Shown here: piece after piece, positions 18,101 to 26,870 of the stretch
Numbering within the stretch: position 1 is the first letter of the stretch
Layout of the letters: each line of letters begins with the position of its first letter
NCBI RefSeq assembly: GCF_001431315.2
Contig: NZ_LKHV02000001.1
Location: 1,798,001 to 1,862,000 of the forward strand
DNA length: 64,000 bases
Direction of reading: 5' to 3'
DNA from: Candidatus Berkiella cookevillensis
GTDB lineage: Bacteria; Pseudomonadota; Gammaproteobacteria; Berkiellales; Berkiellaceae
Made by a program: the position numbers and the translations under genes
Notes under the pieces: model-generated
The model's database searches: none
Told to the model about the DNA's origin: nothing
What the model saw: only the letters and a program-made list of their open reading frames with translations

Positions 18101-18744
18101 ATACCTCGCGACAACCGTGCACTGAATAAGGCGCCAATAATCAATCCAAAGGCTAGGAAGCTCCACTCCATTACACTCAGCAACCACATCGATTCCTTAA
18201 CAAGCATAACTTGTTGTGCCATTTGTTCATTTTCATATCTAATCAAAGACTCTAAACTTTCTCTAATAGGTGTTACTAAATTTTCCCTATCTTCTATAAA
18301 TAATTCTAAGGCCTTTTTTCTGTCTATTAAGGTATAATCCTCTATTTCTTGTTGACTTCTCTTCAATGGTGCAATGTTCTCTCTAACAATTTGGAACATT
18401 TCTATTTGTTTTGGATCGCGTGATATATTCGTTAGTTTCTGTAAAGATTCAGCACTTACACTAATTTTATTATCCCATGCAATGAGTCGCGTTTTTTTAA
18501 AACTCTCTTCTGGAATAATCAACCAGCCTCTTAAAGACGCAATAGATTGATTAATACCATTGAGCAATTCCAAAGAAGCTTGAACAGTTGGCATGCGCTG
18601 ATTTACAATATCATTTATTACTTCATTTGTTCTATAAGTCTGCCAAAGAGACAACCCTATTGATAATGTCAAAATCAATATCAAGAGTGAAAATGATAAA
18701 GCAATCTTTGCATATAAAGTTAGCCCTAAGCGTTTGGCCTGCAT
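15088..18744 (-). CDS. Membrane hybrid histidine kinase with three receiver domains
   Basis: A protein of 1218 residues. Order: TM1 (about 12-34), a periplasmic four-helix-type sensor (about 35-180), TM2 (about 185-207), HAMP (about 208-305), GAF (about 325-460), a long Glu-rich coiled coil (about 470-560), HisKA with His571 in FLANMSHELRTPLN, and HATPase (NLISNALKFTENG, DTGIGIP, GTGLGLS). Three receivers follow (LLIIEDDIQ..LLDINLPDM; LLVVEDDDV..LDLGLPDV; ILLVDDDMR..MDIMMPVMDG). It heads the leftward kinase-CheR-kinase-CheB unit. This composition recurs in bacteria as a chemotaxis-like signalling module without CheA or CheW. The stimulus and output are not visible. Confidence 0.93.
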   Translation of the reverse strand: MQAKRLGLTLYAKIALSFSLLILILTLSIGLSLWQTYRTNEVINDIVNQRMPTVQASLELLNGINQSIASLRGWLIIPEESFKKTRLIAWDNKISVSAESLQKLTNISRDPKQIEMFQIVRENIAPLKRSQQEIEDYTLIDRKKALELFIEDRENLVTPIRESLESLIRYENEQMAQQVMLVKESMWLLSVMEWSFLAFGLIIGALFSARLSRGISSPVINITEAAELIAKGELGKDVKVTGSLEIQRLAKSINKMIATMREITSTAKSISDGDYSLSIQPRSEQDKLVFALSNMTKKLIQNKLYYEEQSWLQEGTSQVLVAISQNPELSNLCNEILAAICRYLESGIGALYLFDSDTQQLNLVSSYSYTERELLSNKFLLGHGIVGQVALEKKPILLKNIKRRDLVITTALTEEPPLNTYTFPLIDKRELVGVVELAFHEIITPLKISYLENITPLVSSSIRVCEQKTVTEKLLIQQRNMTKELQVQQEELKASNEELATQAEELRTSEEELRVRDEEQRTLNQSLEERNTRLQAQSEELKRAQADLVEKAKQIQVASKYKSEFLANMSHELRTPLNSLLLLSKMLADNKEQNLNKDQIESLHVIHRSGVDLLQLINDVLDIAKVEAGKIEIHNSKIIIKDFTNIIKADFMAIFQSKKLDFSVEIEQGVVDSIYSDAQRLKQIIKNLISNALKFTENGFVKLLVHKPSSTSQLAMSNIDKERYIAWSLIDTGIGIPKEKHNEVFQTFYQGDGALNRKYNGTGLGLSISAELAKLMGGAIQLESIEGQGSTFTLYLPIVSTQSDEVLNPVESIEIHAKNNLQQKSISEKTSRTLLIIEDDIQFAKILMDVCKKKGFDCKHTTTGHTGLKIALEEKPACILLDINLPDMNGLSVADKLKDNPQTKSIPIHFISGADKQEETMKYGAASYLMKPISIEKLDLAIQSVSHSINDRINKLLVVEDDDVLRAQIQKAYEEKSIQVLSVRTGNEALHLLKIQKFDCMVLDLGLPDVSGFDVISKIMEDSSLAHPAVIIYTGHEITEEEHDLLQKYSKNIIIKGKVSLERLLDETALFLHQMEKSISKGDPFYQDIEDNNGLNNKKILLVDDDMRNTFALAKILKQYGVDVSIASNGKVAIDMLNKENHFDGILMDIMMPVMDGLEAIEKIRQIPKFSSLPIIALTAKAMSSDREKCLALGATDYLTKPVDIDKLIILLKACVCQ

Positions 18745-18844
18745 TTACCAATCCTCATGAATTTTAAAAAATCAAATTCCTATTTTCATTTACTCTCAGC
18801 CCCGATATACAACACTATATTGCATAAGTAGATGATATTTTTAT

Positions 18845-20251
18845 TTATTTGCTGTATCTCGCATATTTAGAAGAGGACATATCTGCCTCAATTTGCGCAG
18901 CTAAATCACTAGCTTTTTTTGGATCTTGCTTCAGTATTACACGCAAATCATCATCAATACCTTCTAATACTTCTGCTTTTTTAATAGACTCATCCAATGC
19001 TATAAATGCTTTTTCATGTTCTGGGTTATTGCCATCCATAACAATCGCAAGCACTGTTAATGCCTCTCTATTGGTCAATGCCTCCATCGTTAAACCAACT
19101 TGCATTAATGCGGTATTCAATCGTTGATAGCCATCAATATCAGGCTCAGCCTCGTGCGTATATTGTCTTATTGCATCTAGAACACTTGGATCAGGCGCAA
19201 GATTATCTGTATGAGGATGAGTTGTTAAAGCAGAGACGGCTAAAATATTAGCGTTCAAATTTTGAGATGCAGCGTACAAAGTAGCAGTAAAACCACCAGC
19301 ATTCACATGATCATCGTTAATAACAATATTTCTGCCAGCCAAATCTGCAACCTCAAAGAAAGGTTGTTTTAAAATCCTTTCATAGGCAGTCGCATCCGTT
19401 CGACTGGTTGCTGTTAAAGTCATCACAGGCTCATCTACAAAAGAAACGCCACTTAACTCTGGATATTTTGTTTCCTTCAGTTTATTGAGCTCTCTCACCA
19501 GCATTTGAGAATACATATTCGTAAGAATATTATAATTTGTACCTGCTTTATCATAATCTTTAATCGGCCTGACAATGGCAATCTCATTGCCAAATTCTGG
19601 TTTGTAGTTTTTGATGGATTGATCTAATAACTTTTCGATATCTTTTGGATCCATTAATGCGTCTAATACTTTATAAGCCGCATCCAATCTAAATTTCATA
19701 TCTTTATTTTCAATGTCTACGATATCAATTGAGAAACTTAATTTCATTCCAGAAGGTTTCATTGCAGAACTTTTCTTCTGTAATTGTGTGGCAGCCACCC
19801 TCTCTTTCTTTAAATTAGAGCCTTTTTTCGCAATTTGACGCAAATCAGCTAAATGCAACTCCATAACTTTATTTATAAAAATATTATTTGTTGCATTTTT
19901 TGAATTCGAAAAGATATTCAGTTTATCTGTGCCTTTTTGGCTACATAATGAGTTAATTTTGGCTTGTTCTTCTTCGCTAAATTGAATTAATGCGATGCTA
20001 TCATCAAGGGCACTTATCGCCGTACCTGGTCTCACTTTAGATTTTTCATACAAAGTCTCTAATTTTTCTTTTAAGGCAGGCGGTGTAATCTCTGCAATCA
20101 CGCTTTCTAAGGCTTGTTCTAATTTGCGTATATCAGGCATCTCTGGAACAAAACTGGAGCTAAGAACAGCTGTTCTTTTTCGATCTGATTGTGTATATGC
20201 CTTTCTCTCGGTGAAATCAGGAGAGTCTGATGAAGAACCATTTACAGACAT
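18845..20251 (-). CDS. Unrecognised protein with a phosphoribosyltransferase-like loop
   Basis: A 468-residue protein with no signal peptide or membrane segment. The N-terminal half is helical, charged and low in hydrophobics. Around residues 308-324 it reads AGRNIVINDDHVNAGGFTAT, close to the PRPP-binding signature of type I phosphoribosyltransferases (hydrophobics, Asp-Asp, then Gly-Thr-like turn), followed by a strand and HPHTDN. The C-terminal third is helical and ends in SSSKYARYSK. An effector or nucleotide-related enzyme is possible but unproven. It is not obviously cotranscribed with the kinase genes (100 nt gap). I cannot name a family. Confidence 0.7.
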   Translation of the reverse strand: MSVNGSSSDSPDFTERKAYTQSDRKRTAVLSSSFVPEMPDIRKLEQALESVIAEITPPALKEKLETLYEKSKVRPGTAISALDDSIALIQFSEEEQAKINSLCSQKGTDKLNIFSNSKNATNNIFINKVMELHLADLRQIAKKGSNLKKERVAATQLQKKSSAMKPSGMKLSFSIDIVDIENKDMKFRLDAAYKVLDALMDPKDIEKLLDQSIKNYKPEFGNEIAIVRPIKDYDKAGTNYNILTNMYSQMLVRELNKLKETKYPELSGVSFVDEPVMTLTATSRTDATAYERILKQPFFEVADLAGRNIVINDDHVNAGGFTATLYAASQNLNANILAVSALTTHPHTDNLAPDPSVLDAIRQYTHEAEPDIDGYQRLNTALMQVGLTMEALTNREALTVLAIVMDGNNPEHEKAFIALDESIKKAEVLEGIDDDLRVILKQDPKKASDLAAQIEADMSSSKYARYSK

Positions 20252-20422
20252 ACTCGACTCTTCGTCTCTAATAAATTTGTCGTATAGCTAAGTGTAGTTG
20301 AAAAAAATAGAAATCAGAGATTTTAAAGAAGGATTCATAGCAGAATTGTTTAAATATGCAGCCTATATAAGTATAAAAATAGGGATATTTATACTATTTA
20401 AGGCTGCATAAAGAGAAATATT

Positions 20423-20611
20423 TCATTTGGACGGCTTCTTTTTTTTGTCCATTGCCTCTTTTTCTTTTTGATCGAGGTATTGATTAATACCTGCGGTCAT
20501 TTGTCTGTCTTCTTCAGCAAGCCTATCACGCTCTTCTTTTGACAAGAGATCAGATTTAGGAACCGCTGTAGGCTTAGGTTGATCATCCTTCTTATCAGGA
20601 CCTCTTTTCAT
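20423..20611 (-). CDS. Small charged hypothetical protein
   Basis: A frame of 62 residues with almost only polar residues: Lys/Asp/Pro-rich at the start (MKRGPDKKDDQPKPTAVP), a probable helix (LSKEERDRLAEEDRQMTAGINQYLDQKEKEA) and a Lys tail. It is likely an intrinsically disordered, cytosolic protein. No family is recognised. The region upstream (20640-20746) is AT-rich and could hold its promoter. Confidence 0.5.
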   Translation of the reverse strand: MKRGPDKKDDQPKPTAVPKSDLLSKEERDRLAEEDRQMTAGINQYLDQKEKEAMDKKKKPSK

Positions 20612-20746
20612 TTTTTGCCTCTAACATCTCATGTAAATATTTTACTGTAATGCGTATATACCCAGGAAAACAACTTAGCTATTTCCCATTTGTTAAGACT
20701 AGCATAAAAAAAACTGTATAAAATTTAGCAATTCGAAGCACTAACA

Positions 20747-21008
20747 CATAATGCATAACTATAAAACTTAGCAACTCGAAGCAGTTATGTATTAGGCTAG
20801 GCGCCAAGTCTCGAGCAACCGGAATGTACAATTAGTACATGAGGATTGCGAGAAGGCGCAGGCAACAACGCATAATGCATAACTATAAAACTTAGCAACT
20901 CGAAGCAGTTATGTATTAGGCTAGGCGCCAAGTCTCGAGCAACCGGAGTGTACAATTAGTACATGAGGATTGCGAGAGGACGCAGGCAACAACGCATAAT
21001 GCATAACT
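20747..21008 (+). repeat. Family A structured element in tandem, two 124-bp units
   Basis: The unit beginning CATAATGCATAACT occurs at 20747 and 20871, with a partial third at 20995, a period of exactly 124 bp. Each unit contains the family A core (GGCGCCAAGTCTCGAGCAACC, then GTACATGAGGATTGCGAG). The closing stem here has a different sequence from other copies (AGTTATGTATTA pairing with TAATGCATAACT), yet still pairs. The two units differ at only a few positions, so the duplication is recent. It lies downstream of dcd, antisense to it. Confidence 0.85.
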
Positions 21009-21019
21009 GCAAAGAGTTT

Positions 21020-21163
21020 AGAAGCTGTTTCAAAAATAGTAATTTTTCGTTCAGCCAAGGCGCAGATTCTTTGAGCAGCGTAGTTTACACAGATGTAAAT
21101 GAGCAGCGCAAAAGAAGCTGCAACAAAGGCTCAACGAAAAATGGCATTTTTGAGGCTGCTTCT
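21020..21163. repeat. Long inverted-repeat element (MITE-like), family D
   Basis: Arms of about 31 nt (21020-21051 and 21133-21163) are near-perfect reverse complements, sharing AGAAGC, TCAAAAAT and ATTTTTCGTT. The centre holds a smaller TTTACA/TGTAAA hairpin flanked by GAGCAGCG repeats. The outer end touches the stop codon of dcd. No coding capacity is present. A non-autonomous mobile element or a strong bidirectional stem-loop terminator are the two readings. Confidence 0.65.
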
Positions 21164-21728
21164 AGGCAATGGGGAGAGTAACGCCCTTCTGCCCCTGATA
21201 CTTCCCTTCTCTATCCGCATAGGAGGTTTCACAAATTTCATCAGACTCTAAAAAGAGCATTTGTGCAACACCCTCATTTGCATAAATCTTCGCAGGTAAT
21301 GGCGTTGTATTTGAAAATTCAAGCGTTACATGCCCTTCCCATTCTGGCTCAAGTGGTGTGACATTTACAATGATACCGCAACGCGCATAAGTAGATTTAC
21401 CCAAGCAAATAGTCAATACGCTGCGTGGAATACGGAAAAACTCAATGGTTCTTGCAAGCGCAAATGAATTCGGTGGGATCACACACACATCACTCACAAC
21501 ATCTACAAAACTATTTTTATCAAAGCCTTTTGGATCAACAACGGTTGAATGAATATTCGTAAATACCTTAAATTCGTTGGCGCAACGCACATCATAGCCA
21601 TAACTAGATGTACCATAAGATACAACTTTTTGCCCATGATGATAGCGCACTTGTCCTTCTATAAACGGCTCAATCATACCGTGCTTTAAAGCCATTTCCC
21701 GAATCCATTTATCTGATTTAATTGCCAT
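21162..21728 (-). CDS. dcd: dCTP deaminase
   Basis: A protein of 188 residues, the normal length for the proteobacterial trimeric enzyme that deaminates dCTP to dUTP for dTTP synthesis. Family motifs are visible: [38 protein letters not shown] and [18 protein letters not shown], which carries the catalytic Glu. The frame could extend eight codons, but ATG at 21728 has AGAGGA eight bases before it and gives the usual [13 protein letters not shown] start. It lies 13 nt downstream of mrp in one leftward pair. Its stop codon abuts the inverted-repeat element. Confidence 0.95.
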   Translation of the reverse strand: MAIKSDKWIREMALKHGMIEPFIEGQVRYHHGQKVVSYGTSSYGYDVRCANEFKVFTNIHSTVVDPKGFDKNSFVDVVSDVCVIPPNSFALARTIEFFRIPRSVLTICLGKSTYARCGIIVNVTPLEPEWEGHVTLEFSNTTPLPAKIYANEGVAQMLFLESDEICETSYADREGKYQGQKGVTLPIA

Positions 21729-21741
21729 CTTTAATGTCCTC

Positions 21742-22839
21742 TTATGACTCAACTACAATTTTTTGAGTCGGGGTAGAATAATCCAGTGCACGTGTTGCAA
21801 GTTGCATACTCACTTGCTCCGCACAGTTTAAAAATAATTTTGCTTCTTTGCTCAGCATTTTCGCATCAATAAGTTTTTCACCCTTATCGCTCTTTTCACG
21901 AATAGATCTTGAGAGTGGTAATTGCGCAAGCAATGGCAAATCAAATTCGCTTGCAAGTTGCTGCCCCCCTCCTTGACCAAAAATGGCTTCCATATGGCCA
22001 CAATTTTCACACACATGCGTGCTCATGTTTTCTACGACGCCTAATACAGGGATAGATAACTTTTCAAACATTCTATAGGCTTTATACACATCTGCTAAAG
22101 CAATGTCCTGTGGCGTTGTGACAATGACGGCTGCACTCAAAGGAACCTTTTGTGCCATAGTAAGTTGTATATCTCCGGTTCCCGGCGGCAAATCAAGAAT
22201 CAAATAATCACAGGCTTGCCAGTGGGTATCATTGAGCAGTTGTTGTAGTGCTTGGCTAACCATGGGGCCTCGCCAAATCATGGGGGTCTGCTCATCGACT
22301 AAGTAGCCCATCGAAATCGTTTGTAAGCCAAAGCTTTCTACGGGTACAAATTTTTTGTCATCGGCTCCCGCCTTTGTATGTAATTTACCTAGCATTCTTG
22401 GCTGACTTGGCCCATAGATATCTGCATCCAACAGCGCAACTTTTGCGCCTAAGGTACTGAGCGACAAAGCAAGATTGAGCGCAACCGTTGATTTACCTAC
22501 TCCGCCCTTTCCAGAAGCGACGGCAATAATATTTTTGATATTAGGTCTTGGCTGCAAAGCAGATTGCACTTTATGGCGTCTTATCAATGGATTTACGTCC
22601 AAACGAATAAACAAGTCTGGCCAGTGCCTGCTCAAACGCTCTATAATAGACTGTTTTAATTGATAATAATTATCCTGAGACAAGTAAGGTATACCAAGTT
22701 TTATCTCTAGCTCATTTCCTGTCAACTGAAGTGCCCTAAGTAACTTAGGATCGGCAAAATTTAAGTTCAAAACAGGATCGATGCATGCTGCCAGCTCTGA
22801 CCGCACTGCTTGTTCAGTTAATGCATATGTATCATTCAT
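21742..22839 (-). CDS. mrp: Mrp/ApbC family Fe-S cluster carrier ATPase
   Basis: A protein of 365 residues. The N-terminal DUF59-like domain (about 1-90) is followed by the P-loop domain with the deviant Walker [13 protein letters not shown], switch regions ([23 protein letters not shown]) and the CxxC (CENCG) that binds a bridging Fe-S cluster in the dimer. It probably delivers Fe-S clusters to target proteins. It is divergent from metG with about 100 nt between starts, the same neighbours as in many gammaproteobacteria. Confidence 0.95.
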   Translation of the reverse strand: MNDTYALTEQAVRSELAACIDPVLNLNFADPKLLRALQLTGNELEIKLGIPYLSQDNYYQLKQSIIERLSRHWPDLFIRLDVNPLIRRHKVQSALQPRPNIKNIIAVASGKGGVGKSTVALNLALSLSTLGAKVALLDADIYGPSQPRMLGKLHTKAGADDKKFVPVESFGLQTISMGYLVDEQTPMIWRGPMVSQALQQLLNDTHWQACDYLILDLPPGTGDIQLTMAQKVPLSAAVIVTTPQDIALADVYKAYRMFEKLSIPVLGVVENMSTHVCENCGHMEAIFGQGGGQQLASEFDLPLLAQLPLSRSIREKSDKGEKLIDAKMLSKEAKLFLNCAEQVSMQLATRALDYSTPTQKIVVES

Positions 22840-22940
22840 TAGAGAATCACTTACTTACCCATCATGCTTAATGGAAGTTATTTGCTGAAATCGGTATAGT
22901 GTGCCGAAAGTTGAGCCGTTTGCAAGAGGAAATCATCATT

Positions 22941-24980
22941 ATGTCGAAAGAATTGTCGCAAAAACGCGAAATATTAGTCACCAGCGCACTCCCCTATGCA
23001 AACGGGGATCTACATTTAGGACATTTAGTCGAGTATCTTCAAAGCGACATTTGGGTTCGCTATCACCGCCTTCGTGGTACTACTTGCTATCATATTTGTG
23101 GTAGCGATGCGCATGGTACCCCCATTATGCTGCAAGCTGAAAAACGCGGCATTTCTCCCGAAGCACTGGTGAATGAAGTGCATCAATCTCAGAAAGAAGA
23201 TTTTCTGAAATTTGGTGTCGCATTTGACAATTTTTATACAACACATTCCCCTGAAAATAAAAAACGCTCTGCTCAAATATATGAATCCCTCAAAGCAAAC
23301 GGGGATATTGAAAGCAAAACCATTAATCAACTATTTGACGCAAGCAAAAATATGTTTTTGCCTGATCGCTACGTCAAAGGCACCTGTCCTAAATGCAAAG
23401 CAGCCGATCAATATGGCGATAGCTGTGAAGTATGTGGTGAGCATTATGATCCTACTGAGCTCATAGATCCTGTCTCTGTACTCTCTAATACACCACCTCA
23501 ATTAAAAGAATCAGAACATTATTTCTTCAAGCTCGATTCCTATACAGAGAAGCTTAAAGCATGGACACACAATGGCCATTTACAACCACAAATTACACGA
23601 AAACTAAATGAATGGTTCGATGCCGGCTTAAGAGGATGGGATATCTCCAGAGATGGCCCTTATTTTGGTTTCAACATTCCAAACACTGAAAATAAATTTT
23701 TCTATGTGTGGTTAGATGCACCGATTGGATATATGGCAAGTTTTGAAAATTATTGCCAACAAAATACCTCTATTCGTTTTGAAGATTATTGGCATAAAGA
23801 CAGCACAAAAGAGCTATATCATTTTATTGGTAAAGACATTGTTTATTTCCACGCGCTGTTTTGGCCAGCCATGCTCATGGGTAGTCAATATAGAACACCA
23901 ACCGCTATTTTTGCACATGGCTTTTTAACCATTAATGGCAAAAAAATGTCAAAATCCAGAGGAACCTTTGTCACGGCTAAGCACTACTTAAATTATCTAA
24001 GCCCCGAATACCTTCGCTATTACTTTGCAGCAAAATTGAGTGATGGTATCGATGATCTTGATTTAAATTTAGATGATTTTGTGAAGCGCGTGAATGCAGA
24101 TTTAGTCGGTAAATATGTGAACATTGCCAGCCGTTGCGCTGTCTTCATCAACCGTCATTTTGACAATACATTAAGTGATAGCATTGATGAAACAATCTAT
24201 CAAAAATGCATTGAATCTTCTGAAGAAATTGGGCAAGCATGGGAAAACCGTCAATATAACCAGGCCATACGTTTAATCATGAAGGTTGCAGATATCGCTA
24301 ACCAATATGTAGATGAACATAAACCCTGGGAATTGATTAAAAAAGGGCAATCAGAGCAAGTTCAAAAGATCTGTACCCTCGCACTGAACCTCTTTCGTAT
24401 ATTGACCATTTATTTAAAGCCAGCATTACCTTCTATTGCAAAAGAAGTTGAAGCTTTTTTAAACATTAAAGAACTCAGATGGGATGACTTAGAAAAACCT
24501 TTGCTCAGTCAGAAGATTGTAGCCTTTAAACCACTCATGAATCGTGTTGATCCTAAACAGGTAGAAAAAATGATCGAAGAAAACACCCCAACTCAAAACA
24601 CCGCACCTGCAACAGCAGATACAAAACCAAGCGCTGCGCCAGAGAAAGCGAAGCAATATATTTCAATTGATGATTTTGCAAAAGTAGATCTTCGTATTGC
24701 AAAAATTATCCAAGCAGAAAATGTTGAAGGTGCAGATAAACTTGTTAAACTCATTCTTGATATTGGTGACGAACAACGCCAAGTATTTGCAGGTATTAAA
24801 AGTGCCTACCCACCAGAATCATTGGTTGGCAAATTAACCGTTATGGTTGCAAACCTCGAGCCTCGTAAAATGCGCTTTGGTTTATCAGAAGGCATGGTTT
24901 TAGCAGCAGGCCCTGGCGGGAAAGATCTTTGGATATTACACCCTGATCAAGGTGCAGAACCTGGTATGAAAGTAAAGTAA
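22941..24980 (+). CDS. metG: Methionyl-tRNA synthetase
   Basis: A protein of 679 residues with the class I HIGH motif (HLGH in [15 protein letters not shown]), a zinc knuckle ([18 protein letters not shown]), KMSKS ([12 protein letters not shown]) and a C-terminal tRNA-binding OB-fold ([25 protein letters not shown]) joined by a Pro/Ala/Thr-rich linker. The longest frame adds 14 residues, but ATG at 22941 follows AGAGGAAAT and matches the usual family start. It charges initiator and elongator tRNA-Met in the cytosol. The next gene begins 4 nt later. Confidence 0.96.
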   Translation: MSKELSQKREILVTSALPYANGDLHLGHLVEYLQSDIWVRYHRLRGTTCYHICGSDAHGTPIMLQAEKRGISPEALVNEVHQSQKEDFLKFGVAFDNFYTTHSPENKKRSAQIYESLKANGDIESKTINQLFDASKNMFLPDRYVKGTCPKCKAADQYGDSCEVCGEHYDPTELIDPVSVLSNTPPQLKESEHYFFKLDSYTEKLKAWTHNGHLQPQITRKLNEWFDAGLRGWDISRDGPYFGFNIPNTENKFFYVWLDAPIGYMASFENYCQQNTSIRFEDYWHKDSTKELYHFIGKDIVYFHALFWPAMLMGSQYRTPTAIFAHGFLTINGKKMSKSRGTFVTAKHYLNYLSPEYLRYYFAAKLSDGIDDLDLNLDDFVKRVNADLVGKYVNIASRCAVFINRHFDNTLSDSIDETIYQKCIESSEEIGQAWENRQYNQAIRLIMKVADIANQYVDEHKPWELIKKGQSEQVQKICTLALNLFRILTIYLKPALPSIAKEVEAFLNIKELRWDDLEKPLLSQKIVAFKPLMNRVDPKQVEKMIEENTPTQNTAPATADTKPSAAPEKAKQYISIDDFAKVDLRIAKIIQAENVEGADKLVKLILDIGDEQRQVFAGIKSAYPPESLVGKLTVMVANLEPRKMRFGLSEGMVLAAGPGGKDLWILHPDQGAEPGMKVK

Positions 24981-24984
24981 TCCT

Positions 24985-25635
24985 ATGAAAGATGTGCTGC
25001 TAACAGAAAAAATAGAAGCTTTATTGCCACAGACTCAATGCGAGAAATGTGGCTTTAAAGGATGTAATCCTTATGCGAAAGCACTGGCGGAAAATCAAGC
25101 AGAGATTAATCTCTGCCAGCCAGGTGGAAATGTTACGATGCGTGCATTAGCAAAGCTACTGCATAAACCTGAACAACCACTGGCTGAAGAGGCGACACAT
25201 GCACAAATCGCTAAAACCGCAGTGGTACAAGAAGAAGCCTGCATCGGTTGCACAAAATGCATTAAAGCCTGCCCTGTCGATGCCATCATTGGCACTTCTA
25301 AAAAATTGCATGTTGTTATTAGCGATTTTTGTACAGGTTGCGAACTATGCCTGCCCGTTTGTCCTGTAGATTGCATTGATATGGTTGCGACAAATGATTC
25401 TTTACCTACTTGGATCATTGAAAGTTCAGAGAAACGCCAACAAAAAGCAAAGGATAGCAAACTTCGCTTTGAAAAGCGTAATGTGCGTATACAAACAGAG
25501 CAAGCAAAAAAGCAGGTTGAAAGAGAAAGCATCATCACTCAAACCAATTATAAAGATGATATTGCTGCTTCTATATTAAGAGTAAAAGCGAAACGTAAAG
25601 ATTTTTCATTTGAAACCAATACATCATATGAATAA
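24985..25635 (+). CDS. rnfB: Soluble RnfB/RsxB-like iron-sulfur protein
   Basis: A protein of 216 residues. It starts directly with a [4Fe-4S] domain (CEKCGFKGCNPYAKAL..CQPGG), followed by two ferredoxin motifs (CIGCTKCIKACP; CTGCELCLPVCP) and a charged helical tail (about 140-216). The membrane helix that anchors canonical RnfB is missing, and no other Rnf subunit is in the window. It overlaps nth by 8 nt. Linkage of Rnf/Rsx genes with nth is known in enterobacteria, so this looks like a reduced remnant kept to supply electrons to an Fe-S enzyme. That partner is inferred. Confidence 0.88.
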   Translation: MKDVLLTEKIEALLPQTQCEKCGFKGCNPYAKALAENQAEINLCQPGGNVTMRALAKLLHKPEQPLAEEATHAQIAKTAVVQEEACIGCTKCIKACPVDAIIGTSKKLHVVISDFCTGCELCLPVCPVDCIDMVATNDSLPTWIIESSEKRQQKAKDSKLRFEKRNVRIQTEQAKKQVERESIITQTNYKDDIAASILRVKAKRKDFSFETNTSYE

Positions 25636-26257
25636 AGAGAAACGATCTGAGATTTTCGCACGCTTTGAGCAACAAAACCCAGCCCCCACAACAGAGCTGG
25701 TGTATGGTAGTACTTTTCAGTTGCTAGTGGCTGTTATTTTATCTGCACAAGCAACAGACGTCAGTGTCAATAAAGCAACAAAGCTTTTGTTTAAAGACGC
25801 TCCTACACCAAAACGCATCTTAGAATTAGGGGTTGCTGGCTTAAAACCTTATATTCAATCTATCGGCCTTTATAATACGAAAGCAGAAAATATTATTAAA
25901 ACCTGTGATATTCTTCTTCAGCAGCATAAGGGTCAAGTACCAGATGAGCGTGCTGCACTTGAAGCATTACCAGGCGTTGGCAGAAAAACAGCAAATGTTG
26001 TTTTAAATACTGCTTTTGATCAGCCCACAATTGCGGTTGACACGCATATTTTTAGAGTTGCCAATAGAACAGGTATTGCACCAGGCAAAACACCTCTAGC
26101 AGTTGAAGAAAATTTATTAAAATATGTACCTAATCAATATAAAAAAGATGCACACCATTGGCTGATTTTGCATGGACGCTATGTTTGCACGGCACGAAGC
26201 CCTAAATGCGCTACTTGCATAATCAATGATTTATGTGAATATAGTCTTCGCACATGA
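25628..26257 (+). CDS. nth: Endonuclease III
   Basis: A protein of 209 residues, a DNA glycosylase/AP lyase removing oxidised pyrimidines. The helix-hairpin-helix LPGVGRKTANVVLNTAF holds the catalytic Lys, the VDTHIFRVANR strand holds the catalytic Asp, and the C-terminal [4Fe-4S] loop has the exact spacing C-x6-C-x2-C-x5-C (CTARSPKCATCIINDLC). The start ATG at 25628 overlaps the upstream stop (ATGAATAAA). The last codons (YSLRT) lie inside a family A repeat, which provides the stop codon, so the native C-terminus may have been replaced. Confidence 0.96.
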   Translation: MNKEKRSEIFARFEQQNPAPTTELVYGSTFQLLVAVILSAQATDVSVNKATKLLFKDAPTPKRILELGVAGLKPYIQSIGLYNTKAENIIKTCDILLQQHKGQVPDERAALEALPGVGRKTANVVLNTAFDQPTIAVDTHIFRVANRTGIAPGKTPLAVEENLLKYVPNQYKKDAHHWLILHGRYVCTARSPKCATCIINDLCEYSLRT

Positions 26258-26366
26258 GTTTTCAGGTAGGCGTCAAGCCTCGAGCAACCGGAGTGTACAT
26301 ATTAGTACATGAGGATTGCGAGAAGGCGAAGACAACACCCCGGAAAGCTCATGCGCGAAGACTATA
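26240..26366 (+). repeat. Dispersed structured element, family A, copy 3
   Basis: TATAGTCTTCGCACATGAG at the left end pairs with CTCATGCGCGAAGACTATA at the right. The inside holds the AGGC-GTCAA-GCCT hairpin, the CTCGAGCAACC/GGATTGCGAG stem and the apical TGTAC-ATATTA-GTACA hairpin. It overlaps the last 18 nt of nth. Confidence 0.85.
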
Positions 26367-26403
26367 CCCTAATAAAAACTAAGTGGATAAACAGAGGCAT
26401 ATG

Positions 26404-26835
26404 ATGGAAAATTTTAATCATCAAGACACCCGAAAAGTATTTTTTGAAGCTTGGCAAAAAGAATTGCATTCTCAACCTGTCACGCCACTAGAAGGCATTA
26501 TCGTAGATGTACTGAAGCGCCATCCAGAATATCAATCCATTTTTTCGCACCAAGAAGCATTTGAAAACTTTCAGATTAATTTAAAAAATGGAGGCGTGAA
26601 TCCATTTTTTCATTTAAGTTTACATGTGGCTATTTTAGAACAAGTCAATGCCAACAGACCTAATGGCATCAAAGAAATTTTTGTACGTTTACATAACAAA
26701 TACCACGATCAAACAGAAGTAGAACACAAAATGATGGAAGTACTCGCGCAATTATTGCACGATGCAGCCCATAAGCCAGAGTTTTTGGCAGATGATTCAG
26801 AATACTTGGAAAGATTAAAACGATTGTTTAGGTGA
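26404..26835 (+). CDS. DUF1841 family protein
   Basis: A protein of 143 residues resembling the DUF1841 family: an N-terminal helix (TRKVFFEAWQKELHSQPVTPLEGIIVDVL), then HPEYQ, NPFFHLSLHVAILEQVNANRPNGI and a C-terminal helical part with EVEHKMMEVLAQLLHDA. The invariant HxSxH-like stretch (FHLSLH) suggests metal or heme binding, but the function is unknown. The start could be ATG at 26401 or 26404; the latter has AGAGG at better distance. It lies just after a structured repeat. Confidence 0.8.
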   Translation: MENFNHQDTRKVFFEAWQKELHSQPVTPLEGIIVDVLKRHPEYQSIFSHQEAFENFQINLKNGGVNPFFHLSLHVAILEQVNANRPNGIKEIFVRLHNKYHDQTEVEHKMMEVLAQLLHDAAHKPEFLADDSEYLERLKRLFR

Positions 26836-26870
26836 TAAAATAAAATATCGATGAGCACCGCGAATCACTT

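Noticed and set aside
20747-21008. CRISPR-like array or tRNA cluster
   Set aside because: The 124-bp period and family A core are shared with dispersed single copies; there are no spacers and no tRNA features.
26240-26366. MS2-type coat-protein hairpin (ACATGAGGAT)
   Set aside because: The match is only ten bases and the needed complementary arm is missing; it is a coincidence inside the family A core.
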